From assembly GCF_013009555.1 (NCBI RefSeq), contig NZ_CP046176.1:5549501-5613500 (forward strand): a DNA stretch of 64,000 bases. The letters are read 5' to 3'. Under the pieces are notes generated by a model. It saw nothing but the letters and a program-made list of their open reading frames with translations, was not told the origin of the DNA and ran no database searches. How positions within the stretch are numbered: the stretch's first letter is position 1; each line of letters starts with the position of its first letter. The position numbers and the translations under genes are program-made. Shown here piece after piece: positions 1 to 8,662 of the stretch. This stretch comes from Phocaeicola dorei. Lineage in GTDB: Bacteria; Bacteroidota; Bacteroidia; Bacteroidales; Bacteroidaceae.

Positions 1-793
1 CAATCCGGCAGACCGTGAATATATTGATATTATGGGAGCAAATGAAAGTTGCAGTAACCCGGGTGTTGGTATGAAACGTTTGCCTGGGCAGAACTGGAGT
101 GCATCACTTGTACCTGAAATACCAAGATTAGGTACTGGAGCATTTGTGACTTGCCGTTCAGGCTACTATGTATGGAAGAATTGGGATAACTGGGAAACCA
201 GCTTTAATAATGGTAATTTGAATACAGCTGACAAACCTATTTTTAAAATTGAAGAAGTCCTGTTGAATGAAGCTGAAGCCAAATTTGAATTGGGAGTATT
301 TGACCAAGGGGTTGCAGACAAAACAATCAATAAGTTGCGTGATCGTGCCGGTGTAGTCAAAATGGTGGTTGCTGACATTAATGATAGTTTTGATCCTAAC
401 CGTGGAAAATACTATCCTAAAGGTAATGAAAGTGGTATTTTGGTTGATCCTGTCTTATGGGAAATTCGTCGCGAACGTATTATAGAATTGATGGGTGAGG
501 GATTTGGTATTTATGATATCCGTCGTTGGCGTATGGCTCCGTGGTTCCTCAATAAACCTGCAACTGGTCTTTGGATGAGTAAAGAAGAGGCAATGAAAAA
601 TAATATGACTTTATATAATCCTGAAACTGGTTATTCTGATGGAACTGACGGTTCATTGACGGAAGGTAATTTGTATCTTTTCAATGATCCTCTAAAAGAA
701 GGTAAAGGTTGGTTAGATAAATATTATTTGTATCAAGTACCGACTACCGAAATATTATTGAACCCAGAACTGGAACAGAATCCTGGTTGGTAA
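1..793 (+). CDS. SusD/RagB-family nutrient-binding lipoprotein, C-terminal part
   Basis: The gene is cut by the left edge; the frame is open from base 2 and stops at 791-793. The visible part ends in the typical SusD C-terminal region: a long block on metabolite-binding helices (KIEEVLLNEAEAKFELG), then REIRRERIIEL-type residues (WEIRRERIIELMGEG) followed by DIRRW, and a C-terminal LNPELEQNPGW ending like most SusD proteins. SusD proteins are outer-membrane lipoproteins that cap a SusC TonB-dependent transporter and bind glycans. The SusC partner should lie just left of the window. The two sulfatases downstream suggest a sulfated glycan as substrate (inference). A weak dyad at 814-853 follows the stop and may be a terminator. 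Confidence 0.93.
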   Translation, partial: NPADREYIDIMGANESCSNPGVGMKRLPGQNWSASLVPEIPRLGTGAFVTCRSGYYVWKNWDNWETSFNNGNLNTADKPIFKIEEVLLNEAEAKFELGVFDQGVADKTINKLRDRAGVVKMVVADINDSFDPNRGKYYPKGNESGILVDPVLWEIRRERIIELMGEGFGIYDIRRWRMAPWFLNKPATGLWMSKEEAMKNNMTLYNPETGYSDGTDGSLTEGNLYLFNDPLKEGKGWLDKYYLYQVPTTEILLNPELEQNPGW

Positions 794-887
794 TTTATAG
801 TGTGATACGAATGAGGCTGTCTCAAATGCGGAATAACGTATGGAGACGGTCTTGTTTGGTTTTTAAACTTAGAAAAATCGAAATAAA

Positions 888-2309
888 ATGAGATTTCAGA
901 AAATAGGATTGACTACTGTAGTGTTGTGTACCGTAGGAATACAACAGAGCTTTTCTATCGATATAGTTACAAAAGAAAAACCTAATATCGTGTTTATTTT
1001 GGCTGATGATTTAGGTTGGACGGATTTGGGTGTAATGGGCAGTGATTATTATGAAACTCCTAATATAGACCGTCTTGCTACAGAAGGAATATTGTTTGAC
1101 AATGCTTACGCTGCAGCCGCCAATTCAGCACCTAGCCGTGCTTGTATGATGACAGGAATGTACACGCCACGCCATGGAGTATATACAGTTAGTCCTCCCG
1201 ACCGTGGTGATCGTACCAAACGTAAATATATAGCTATTCCCAATGTAGAAGATGTCTGTGCCGACTTTGTGACTATGGCCGAGGCTTTGCAAGAACAGGG
1301 TTATCAGTGTGGTCATATCGGGAAGTGGCATTTGGGGGATGATGAGGACGGTACAGGACCCTTGTCACAGGGATTTATATGGAATGTGGGCGGTAATAGA
1401 GCAGGAGCTCCCTATTCTTATTTTTATCCCTATTGTCTGCCTGATAAAAGTAAATGTCATGTGGGATTAGAAGAAGGTATATTGGGTGAATATCTTACTG
1501 ATCGGTTGACTGAAGAAGCTGTTTCTTTTATAAAATCTCATAGTGAAGGTCCTTTTTTCTTACATTTGTCCCATCATGCCGTACATACGGTTTTGCAAGC
1601 ACCTGATTCATTGATAAATAAATATCGTAATAAAACTCCCGGTAAATATCATAAGAATCCTATATATGCTGCAATGATTGAAAAACTAGATGATAGTGTT
1701 GGTAGGATATGCCAAGTTATTAAGACATTAGGAATAGCAGATCGTACAATAGTCATTTTTTATTCAGATAATGGAGGTTCGGAACCAGTGACAGACAATT
1801 ATCCGTTAAATGGAGGAAAGGGAATGCCTTATGAAGGTGGGAGCCGTGTGCCGTTGATTATAAGGTGGACTGGTAAAATAGAAGGAGGCATCCGTTCATC
1901 TGTTCCAATAACAGGAGTTGATTTTTATCCAACTTTTGTTACTTTGGCACAGGGTAAGATTCCTGCTAACTTAGATGGAAAAGATATTTTTACGCTTATA
2001 AATAATAATGAGACGGAACGTGATCTTTTCTGGCATTTTCCGGCTTATTTGGAGTCTTATTTAAACGGGGGAAGAGATTTCCGTGCAAAACCTTATTCCA
2101 GTATTCGTTCAGGTGATTGGAAATTGATATATCATTATGAAGATAAGTCTATGGAACTGTTTAATTTGAAGAATGATCTGGGAGAATCACAAGATCTATC
2201 AGGTTCAAATCCTGTAAAACGAGGAGAACTTTATCAGAAACTGATGAAGTGGATTCAAGAAACTCATGCTCCTATTCCTGTGAAATTGAATCCTTATTAT
2301 CGAGAGTAG
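888..2309 (+). CDS. S1-family sulfatase (arylsulfatase A-like)
   Basis: The 473-residue product starts with a signal-like segment and then the metal-binding stretch NIVFILADDLGWTDLG. The catalytic signature is S-A-P-S-R at about residues 80-84, so the formylglycine precursor is serine and maturation would need an anaerobic sulfatase-maturating enzyme (anSME), which is not encoded in this window. Later S1 motifs include GKWHLG and DNGG. The protein is presumably periplasmic and removes sulfate esters from glycans. It lies 95 bp downstream of the susD gene in the same direction and was probably acquired as part of that polysaccharide-utilisation locus. The exact linkage specificity cannot be read from sequence alone. 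Confidence 0.93.
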   Translation: MRFQKIGLTTVVLCTVGIQQSFSIDIVTKEKPNIVFILADDLGWTDLGVMGSDYYETPNIDRLATEGILFDNAYAAAANSAPSRACMMTGMYTPRHGVYTVSPPDRGDRTKRKYIAIPNVEDVCADFVTMAEALQEQGYQCGHIGKWHLGDDEDGTGPLSQGFIWNVGGNRAGAPYSYFYPYCLPDKSKCHVGLEEGILGEYLTDRLTEEAVSFIKSHSEGPFFLHLSHHAVHTVLQAPDSLINKYRNKTPGKYHKNPIYAAMIEKLDDSVGRICQVIKTLGIADRTIVIFYSDNGGSEPVTDNYPLNGGKGMPYEGGSRVPLIIRWTGKIEGGIRSSVPITGVDFYPTFVTLAQGKIPANLDGKDIFTLINNNETERDLFWHFPAYLESYLNGGRDFRAKPYSSIRSGDWKLIYHYEDKSMELFNLKNDLGESQDLSGSNPVKRGELYQKLMKWIQETHAPIPVKLNPYYRE

Positions 2310-2419
2310 GTGAATGATATTTTTTTCTTCTATAGCTTTGCAGCCTAGGATATTTTCTCTAAATTGCCGATGTTTATAGCAGGAGTAGTAATTATTAAAT
2401 TCAGTAAAAAACAGAATAT

Positions 2420-3946
2420 ATGAAAAATCGAAACCTCTTTCTTTTAACCAGTGGATTAGCATTTCCTCTATTAGGCGCTTATGCTCAGAAAACTCCTAAA
2501 CCGAATATCATTTATATTATGTGTGATGATATGGGTTATGGTGATTTAGGGTGTTATGGTCAGTCCTACATCAGTACACCGAATATTGATAATATGGCTA
2601 AAGAAGGTATGCGTTTTACACAAGCGTATGCCGGTAGTCCGGTGAGTGCTCCATCACGTGCGTCATTTATGACCGGACAACATTCCGGACATTGTGAAGT
2701 ACGTGGGAACAAAGAGTACTGGCGCGATGCCCCTGTTGTGATGTATGGAAATAATAAGGAATATGCCGTGGTGGGGCAACATCCATACGATCCCGGTCAT
2801 GTGATTATACCTGAAATAATGAAAGATAACGGTTATACTACCGGTATGTTTGGTAAATGGGCAGGGGGCTATGAGGGATCTGTGTCTACGCCGGACAAAC
2901 GGGGTATTGATGAATATTATGGTTATATTTGCCAGTTTCAGGCTCATTTATATTATCCGAATTTCCTGAACCGGTATAGTAAATCGGCTGGTGATACGGC
3001 AGTGGTTCGTGTAGTGATGGATGAGAATATCAACTATCCTATGTTTGGTAAGGACTATTTCAAACGTCCGCAATATTCTGCGGATATGATCCATGAAGAA
3101 GCAATGAAATGGTTGGATAAACAAGATGGCAAGCAACCTTTCTTTGGTATTTTTACTTATACGCTTCCTCATGCAGAGCTGGCGCAGCCCGAAGATTCTA
3201 TTCTGACAGGTTATCAAAAGAAGTTTTTTGAAGATAAAACTTGGGGTGGACAGGAAGGATCAAGATATAATCCGTCGGTACACACCCATGCGCAGTTTGC
3301 CGGCATGATTACTCGCTTGGATTATTATGTAGGAGAAGTTTTGAACAAATTAAAGGAGAAAGGACTGGACGAAAATACCATTGTGATTTTTACCAGTGAT
3401 AACGGCCCCCATGAAGAAGGGGGAGCTGACCCTACCTTCTTTGGTCGTGATGGCAAACTTCGTGGATTGAAACGTCAATGTTATGAAGGGGGGATTCGTA
3501 TTCCGTTCATTGTGCGTTGGCCGGGTAAAGTACCCGAAGGAACGGTTAATGATCATCAGTTAGCTTTCTATGACTTGATGCCTACATTTTGTGACTTGGC
3601 AGGTGTGAAGAATTATGTGAAGAAGTACACTAACAAGAAAAAAGACATGGATTATTTTGATGGTATTTCTTTTGCTCCGACTTTGTTAGGACAGGAAGGA
3701 CAGAAGAAACATGATTTCTTGTATTGGGAATTTGATGAAACCGATCAGATTGGTGTACGTATGGGAGACTGGAAGATGGTAGTGAAAAAAGGGACTCCTT
3801 TCCTTTACAATCTTGCTACAGATATTCATGAAGACCATGATATCGCTGCCGGACATCCGGATATTGTGAAACAAATGAAAGAGATTATCAGAACACAGCA
3901 TACTCCGAATCCTCATTTCTCTGTGACTTTGCCTTCATTTGAATAA
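2420..3946 (+). CDS. S1-family sulfatase
   Basis: The 508-residue product has a signal peptide ending near AYAQ, the metal site NIIYIMCDDMGYGDLG and the serine-type signature S-A-P-S-R at about residues 76-80, followed by GKWAGG and SDNGPHEEGG. It is a second serine-type sulfatase, clearly divergent from the upstream one and longer, so the two probably act on different sulfate positions (inference). It follows the first sulfatase by 110 bp and is closed by a strong terminator at 3964-4005, which marks the right end of the polysaccharide-utilisation transcription unit. Confidence 0.93.
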   Translation: MKNRNLFLLTSGLAFPLLGAYAQKTPKPNIIYIMCDDMGYGDLGCYGQSYISTPNIDNMAKEGMRFTQAYAGSPVSAPSRASFMTGQHSGHCEVRGNKEYWRDAPVVMYGNNKEYAVVGQHPYDPGHVIIPEIMKDNGYTTGMFGKWAGGYEGSVSTPDKRGIDEYYGYICQFQAHLYYPNFLNRYSKSAGDTAVVRVVMDENINYPMFGKDYFKRPQYSADMIHEEAMKWLDKQDGKQPFFGIFTYTLPHAELAQPEDSILTGYQKKFFEDKTWGGQEGSRYNPSVHTHAQFAGMITRLDYYVGEVLNKLKEKGLDENTIVIFTSDNGPHEEGGADPTFFGRDGKLRGLKRQCYEGGIRIPFIVRWPGKVPEGTVNDHQLAFYDLMPTFCDLAGVKNYVKKYTNKKKDMDYFDGISFAPTLLGQEGQKKHDFLYWEFDETDQIGVRMGDWKMVVKKGTPFLYNLATDIHEDHDIAAGHPDIVKQMKEIIRTQHTPNPHFSVTLPSFE

Positions 3947-3963
3947 ATAGATTTTTTATTCTG

Positions 3964-4005
3964 ATATTCCTCAATCTATTCATTTAGATTGGGGAATATT
4001 TTTTT
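3964..4005 (+). terminator. Intrinsic terminator after the sulfatase pair
   Basis: A 14-bp near-perfect stem (arms 3964-3977 and 3986-3999, 8-nt loop) is followed directly by a run of seven T residues. It closes the SusD-sulfatase transcription unit. Confidence 0.85.
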
Positions 4006-4022
4006 ATGTTCCATAAACCTGC

Positions 4023-4202
4023 TATCTTTGCCTCGCAAATTTAAAAATATTCCGATGAGAATTTAAAACATTCATTTCCATACAACTATTTGTTTTTACG
4101 TTGGGACAGCAGGCGAAATAATTTCGTTTGTTGCGCAATAGTTGTCTTCTTATTCCAACTACGAACTTTTCAGTATTCATATTTAAAATTCTTAGAAAGA
4201 GT
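4023..4202 (+). promoter_or_regulatory. Promoter and long leader of the ABC-F gene
   Basis: A TATCTTTG box at 4023-4030 fits the Bacteroidetes -7 consensus TAnnTTTG, so transcription should begin near 4037 and leave a leader of about 165 nt. The leader holds a four-codon reading frame (ATG at 4055, stop 4064-4066). It also has three mutually exclusive pairing segments: 4083-4090 (CAACTATT), 4137-4144 (AATAGTTG) and 4156-4161 (CAACTA). The middle segment can pair with either outer one. This resembles attenuation leaders known for ABC-F resistance genes in other phyla; function here is inference. Confidence 0.5.
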
Positions 4203-5795
4203 ATGTGTATACATGTACAGTCCATTACTTACATGCATCCGGATAAAGATGTGCTTTTCAGTAATGTCAGTTTTACTATCAGTAAAGGGCAAAAAGTAGC
4301 CCTCATCGGAAACAACGGTTCGGGAAAATCTACCTTGATGCGATTGATAACTAAAGAGCTATTACCTTCTGAAGGACAAATTATATGTCCGGATATCCCC
4401 TATTCTATTCCACAGCATTTTGGTCAGTTTAATCATTTGACAGTAGCCGGGGCATTGGGAATAGAAAGAAAGTTATATGCACTTCATGCCATTTTACAGG
4501 GAGATGCTTCGATAGAGCATTTTACGGCTTTGGCGGATGACTGGAAAATAGAAGAGAAAGCGGTTGCTGCTTTGAATGAATGGGGGTTGGTAGGAGTACC
4601 TCTTTCCTATCCCATGCATTTGTTGAGTGGCGGTGAGAAAACAAAAGTTTTTCTAGCAGGAATTACTATATACTCTCCTGCTTTTATTTTGATGGATGAG
4701 CCTACCAATCATTTGGATGACGAAAGCCGTATCCGGCTGTACCGTTTTATAACTACTGCTGCAGCAGGGATACTGGTTGTCAGCCACGACCGGACATTAC
4801 TCAATTTACTTTTTTCTACCTATGAGCTTACTGCAAAAGGTGTCACTTATTATGCTGGAAATTACGATTTCTATAAAGAACAGAAGAAATTGGCTGTAGA
4901 AGCTCTGCAAACCCGGTTGAAGGAGAATGAAAAGCAATTACAAAAAGCCCGAAAGCAGGCACGTGAGGTAATGGAGCGTCAACAAAAGCATGATGTGCGA
5001 GGTAAAAAACAAAATGTGAAGAAAGGAGTCGGAAAGATGGCAATGCATACATTCAGGGATCAGGCTGAGAAAAGTACTGTCCGTTTAGGAGATGTTCATG
5101 TTGATAAGATCCGTTTTTTGGCAGGAGAAACAGTAGAACTGCATAAAGCTTTACCTGATATGAAGACGATGAAAGTAAATTTCAATTCATCTTCTTTGCA
5201 TATCGGTAAAATACTTATCGTAGCTTCAAGTGTGAATTATTCGTATGGAGAAAATCCTTTGTGGTCTTCTCCTCTTGAGTTTACCATCAAAAGTGGTGAC
5301 CGTATTCATTTGAAAGGAAGTAATGGTAGTGGTAAAACAACTTTATTGAGGTTGATAACTGGAAGTCTTGCTCCTACTCAAGGTTCTTTGATACAGGCAG
5401 AAGGGCTGACGTACGTTTATCTTGATCAGGAATATTCTACAATTCGTAATGATTTGTCGGTATTGGAACAACTTGCCTTATTCAATAGTGAATTGTATGA
5501 TAATGAATTGAGAACGATTCTCAACCGTTTTTTGTTTCCTGTTTCCACATGGAACAAGAAATGTAGCTATCTGAGTGGAGGTGAGAAGATGAAACTTTCT
5601 CTCTGTTGTCTTATGGTGAGTGCACAGGCCCCCGATGTTTTTATTGTGGATGAACCTACTAATAATATTGATATTCTGAGTATGGAGATCTTGACCGAAA
5701 CTTTGAAGGATTATCAAGGCACTTTGTTGGTGGTGAGTCATGACAACTATTTTGTGCAACAAATAAAGGCAGATAAGCAGATTGAGTTGTTCTGA
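4203..5795 (+). CDS. ABC-F family ATPase (ribosome-associated, possible antibiotic-resistance type)
   Basis: The product has two ABC cassettes and no membrane segment. Walker A motifs are GNNGSGKST (residues 36-44) and GSNGSGKTT. Signature motifs are LSGGEKTK and LSGGEKMK, and Walker B regions are ILMDEPTNHLDD and FIVDEPTNNIDI. The two halves are joined by a Lys/Arg-rich linker, as in ABC-F proteins that enter the ribosomal E site. The ATG at 4203 is preferred over an upstream TTG at 4128 because it starts directly before the first ABC fold and is preceded by AGAAAGAG. Related proteins include both translation factors and target-protection factors against lincosamides, pleuromutilins, streptogramins or macrolides; the subgroup cannot be decided here. 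The long leader favours inducible control. Confidence 0.9.
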   Translation: MCIHVQSITYMHPDKDVLFSNVSFTISKGQKVALIGNNGSGKSTLMRLITKELLPSEGQIICPDIPYSIPQHFGQFNHLTVAGALGIERKLYALHAILQGDASIEHFTALADDWKIEEKAVAALNEWGLVGVPLSYPMHLLSGGEKTKVFLAGITIYSPAFILMDEPTNHLDDESRIRLYRFITTAAAGILVVSHDRTLLNLLFSTYELTAKGVTYYAGNYDFYKEQKKLAVEALQTRLKENEKQLQKARKQAREVMERQQKHDVRGKKQNVKKGVGKMAMHTFRDQAEKSTVRLGDVHVDKIRFLAGETVELHKALPDMKTMKVNFNSSSLHIGKILIVASSVNYSYGENPLWSSPLEFTIKSGDRIHLKGSNGSGKTTLLRLITGSLAPTQGSLIQAEGLTYVYLDQEYSTIRNDLSVLEQLALFNSELYDNELRTILNRFLFPVSTWNKKCSYLSGGEKMKLSLCCLMVSAQAPDVFIVDEPTNNIDILSMEILTETLKDYQGTLLVVSHDNYFVQQIKADKQIELF

Positions 5796-5808
5796 TGTTT
5801 TATTTTGT

Positions 5809-5863
5809 CAAGTGCGGCATTTTTGTTTTAAATATAGAGTTTGACAAAAATGCCGCAGACTTG
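5809..5863. terminator. Bidirectional terminator hairpin
   Basis: An approximately 18-bp stem (arms 5809-5826 and 5844-5863, with GCGGCATTTTTGT pairing to ACAAAAATGCCGC) lies between the convergent ABC-F and GH3 genes. Its arms carry A/T runs on both strands, suited to termination in both directions. Confidence 0.75.
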
Positions 5864-5883
5864 ATTTATTTTATTCGGAGTTA

Positions 5884-8478
5884 TTATTGCAATGTCAGCG
5901 TCTTTACTTGTAATTCAGCATCTTTAGAATTACCTCCTACCATTATATCGAAGTTTCCGGCTATGGTGCGCATGGTATTTGTCTGCGCGTCCCACCATTC
6001 CAATTGTTTGGGTGTTAACTCTAATTCTACATTGACTGTTTTTCCTGCAGGAATTTGTACACGTTTGAAAGCACGCAGTGTTTTAGCCGGTCCTTCCGCA
6101 TCTTCTTGTTTTTTCAGATATACCTGTACTACTTCTTCCCCGTCACGATTACCGGCATTGGTTACAGGAATAACCATTTTGGCAGTTTCCCCTACTTTAA
6201 TCGTTTGATCCAGTTTGATGTTATCATAGTTAAAAGTGGTATAACTCAAACCATAACCGAACGGGAAAAGAGGATCACCTTTAAAATAACGGTAAGTGCG
6301 TCCTGTCATATTATAATCTTCAAAGTCAGGCAATTGCGCTATATTCCGGTAAAAAGTAACGGGCAGTCGTCCTGCAGGATTGTAATCTCCAAACAAGACT
6401 TCGGCGGCAGCTTTACCTCCGGATTGTCCCGGATACCATGCTTGTAAAATGGCCTGACAATATTTGGTTTCGGGCTCCATAGCAATGGGTGATCCGGAAA
6501 AATTAACGAAAATAACTTTTTTCCCGGCATCACAGAGTGCTTTTATTAATTCACGCTGAACAGCTGGAAGCTCGATGTCAGTACGGTCTCCTTTGCGGAA
6601 TCCCGGTAAATTGACACCCATCTCCTCTCCTTCCAAACTTGGAGATATACCGCCTGCAAATATAACTATATCAGCATCTTTCACTTTTGCTACCGTATTC
6701 TTAATGTTGACTTCTTCTTTAAACCCAAGATCAAAATTCAACTGTGCGTCTCCACTAAAGTATTGGAAGCGGATTTCTATATCGTATGGCTTGCCGGCTT
6801 CTGCATGCATGGCGTAAGCTTGTCCCCTGCCCCCATGTTTGTTGGTGAATTTCTTTACTTCTTCACCATTTATCAATAATTGTGTAGCTCCACAACTATA
6901 AAAGTTGAAAATAACCTCTCCTGTTTCTTGGGGGGTAAACACACTTTGATAGATGGCCGAGAAATCGGTCAGATTCACACCGGGGGCAAATACGGTGGCT
7001 CCTGAGGTACAAAGGCGGAACGGGGTGGTGAGTTGTGCGGTGGCTGCCGCATTTCCTTCATATTCCTTGTTGTTCCAATAGCGGGCGGAGAACCCTGGAC
7101 CTTCTTTAGAAATACACTGGTTGAAAACGCTTCTGATTAATGAGCGTTCTACCCAGCTGCAACCTTGTTCATAGATCAGTTTGTCATTCTCTCCCATGGC
7201 TGAGCGGATACCTTCCAATAAGGTGATCGTATGTTTGGGAGTACCGTTATAATTACCCCATTGCATCACAGAGTCATTTGCGTTAGGTCCCATGACGGCG
7301 ATGGTTTGTCCACCGCGTTTCAGTGGCAGGATATTATTTTTGTTCAGTAACAGCGTCATTGATTTGCGTGCTATATCTAGTGACAGGGAATCATGTTCTG
7401 CCGAGCAAACCACAGAATAAGGAATTTTAGTCCATTCCACTTTACTGGGATCGTCCATTTCACCCAATTCAAAGCGTGCTTTTAATAATCGTTTTACGGA
7501 TACATCAATATCCTTTTCACTGATTAATCCTTTTTTAGCGCTTTCTACTAATGCTTTATAACTAGAACCACATTCCAGATCCGTACCGCTTAATACTGCG
7601 GCGGCAGAGGCCGATTCAGCGTCCGGATGTGTTTTATGTCCTTTTTCCCGATAGAAATCGTCAATGGCGCCACAGTCTGAGAGTACAATACCTTCATATC
7701 CCCATTCCTGACGGAGAATTTGCATCAGCAGGCGGTCGCTTCCGCAACAAGGATCTCCTTCCAGACGATTGTAGGCACACATTACTTCTTTTACTTTTCC
7801 TTCCTTTACCAAGGCTTCGAAAGGAACCAGATAAGTTTCATGCAAGTCACGTGGTTTTATATTTTCGGCATTGAATTCGTGCCGGTTCCATTCCGGTCCC
7901 GAGTGAACGGCAAAGTGCTTGGCGCAAGCGTGTATTTTATCGTATTTTTGATTTGCATCCGTGCATTGTAGTCCTTTCACTACATTTACCCCCATGACAC
8001 TTGTCAGATAAGGATCTTCCCCATACGTTTCAATACCTCTCCCCCATCTGGGATCGCGATAAATATTGACGGTGGGTGTCCACATAGTCAGACCTTGATA
8101 ACGCTCGTAGCTTCCTGCAGCCGAGTAAGCTGTATTTTTGGCCCGCGCCTCATCCGATACTGCCGTATAAATGGTATGTATGGCGTCGGGTTCAAAGGAA
8201 GCGGCCATTCCTATGGGTTGTGGAAAGACTGTAGCCAGTCCGCTTCGTGCCACTCCGTGCAAGGCCTCATTCCACCAATTATAAGGTTTGATGCCCAATC
8301 TTTCGACAGGTTTGGAGTTGTCCATCATTAAAGCTACTTTTTCTTCTAATGTAAGTTGCTGCAATAAATCTTCTGCCCGTTCTTCAGGAGATAAATTACT
8401 GTTTTTATAAGCCGGTTGGTTACCGCAACCGCTCAGAATCACAAGGGAAGCAAATAAATATAGAATTCTGTTTCTCAT
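5884..8478 (-). CDS. Glycoside hydrolase family 3 lipoprotein with PA14 insert
   Basis: The 864-residue product begins with a lipoprotein signal (LVILSGC, Cys18). The N-terminal GH3 barrel contains the substrate-binding KHFAVH stretch (about 187-192) and SDCGAIDDF, where D268 is the expected nucleophile; an SDCGA-type site is common in GH3 xylosidases. The second GH3 domain is interrupted by a PA14-like carbohydrate-binding module at about residues 455-590 (ARYWNNKEYEG and LLINGEEVKKF). A fibronectin-III-like domain ends the protein. Activity is likely beta-xylosidase or beta-glucosidase on oligosaccharides in the periplasm or at the outer membrane; which one cannot be settled by eye. It is transcribed alone from a promoter at 8510-8517. 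Confidence 0.93.
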   Translation of the reverse strand: MRNRILYLFASLVILSGCGNQPAYKNSNLSPEERAEDLLQQLTLEEKVALMMDNSKPVERLGIKPYNWWNEALHGVARSGLATVFPQPIGMAASFEPDAIHTIYTAVSDEARAKNTAYSAAGSYERYQGLTMWTPTVNIYRDPRWGRGIETYGEDPYLTSVMGVNVVKGLQCTDANQKYDKIHACAKHFAVHSGPEWNRHEFNAENIKPRDLHETYLVPFEALVKEGKVKEVMCAYNRLEGDPCCGSDRLLMQILRQEWGYEGIVLSDCGAIDDFYREKGHKTHPDAESASAAAVLSGTDLECGSSYKALVESAKKGLISEKDIDVSVKRLLKARFELGEMDDPSKVEWTKIPYSVVCSAEHDSLSLDIARKSMTLLLNKNNILPLKRGGQTIAVMGPNANDSVMQWGNYNGTPKHTITLLEGIRSAMGENDKLIYEQGCSWVERSLIRSVFNQCISKEGPGFSARYWNNKEYEGNAAATAQLTTPFRLCTSGATVFAPGVNLTDFSAIYQSVFTPQETGEVIFNFYSCGATQLLINGEEVKKFTNKHGGRGQAYAMHAEAGKPYDIEIRFQYFSGDAQLNFDLGFKEEVNIKNTVAKVKDADIVIFAGGISPSLEGEEMGVNLPGFRKGDRTDIELPAVQRELIKALCDAGKKVIFVNFSGSPIAMEPETKYCQAILQAWYPGQSGGKAAAEVLFGDYNPAGRLPVTFYRNIAQLPDFEDYNMTGRTYRYFKGDPLFPFGYGLSYTTFNYDNIKLDQTIKVGETAKMVIPVTNAGNRDGEEVVQVYLKKQEDAEGPAKTLRAFKRVQIPAGKTVNVELELTPKQLEWWDAQTNTMRTIAGNFDIMVGGNSKDAELQVKTLTLQ

Positions 8479-8509
8479 AGTAAAATAGTAAAAATGATTA
8501 GTTACATGG

Positions 8510-8517
8510 CAAAAATA
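8510..8517 (-). promoter_or_regulatory. -7 promoter box for the GH3 gene
   Basis: The minus strand reads TATTTTTG, an exact TAnnTTTG match, 32 nt upstream of the GH3 start codon. No clear -33 TTTG is visible. Confidence 0.5.
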
Positions 8518-8601
8518 GAATAATTATGAGAATAGTCCGTGTATTTTTTGACTAAAATGGTGGGAGATATTGTTTTTTGTACGAAAAGGTGAGGAATATA
8601 T

Positions 8602-8637
8602 AAAAAAACTCCGGTCAGGTATATAGGCTGACCGGAG
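8602..8637 (-). terminator. Intrinsic terminator of the CoA-transferase gene
   Basis: A perfect 10-bp GC-rich stem (CTCCGGTCAG at 8609-8618 with its complement at 8628-8637) is followed on the minus strand by seven T residues (8602-8608). Confidence 0.85.
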
Positions 8638-8662
8638 ATGTATTGAGAACAGCAAATAATGA

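Noticed and set aside
5795..6447. Plus-strand frames within the 3' part of the GH3 gene
   Set aside because: They are antisense shadows of a gene with clear GH3 motifs and a terminator.
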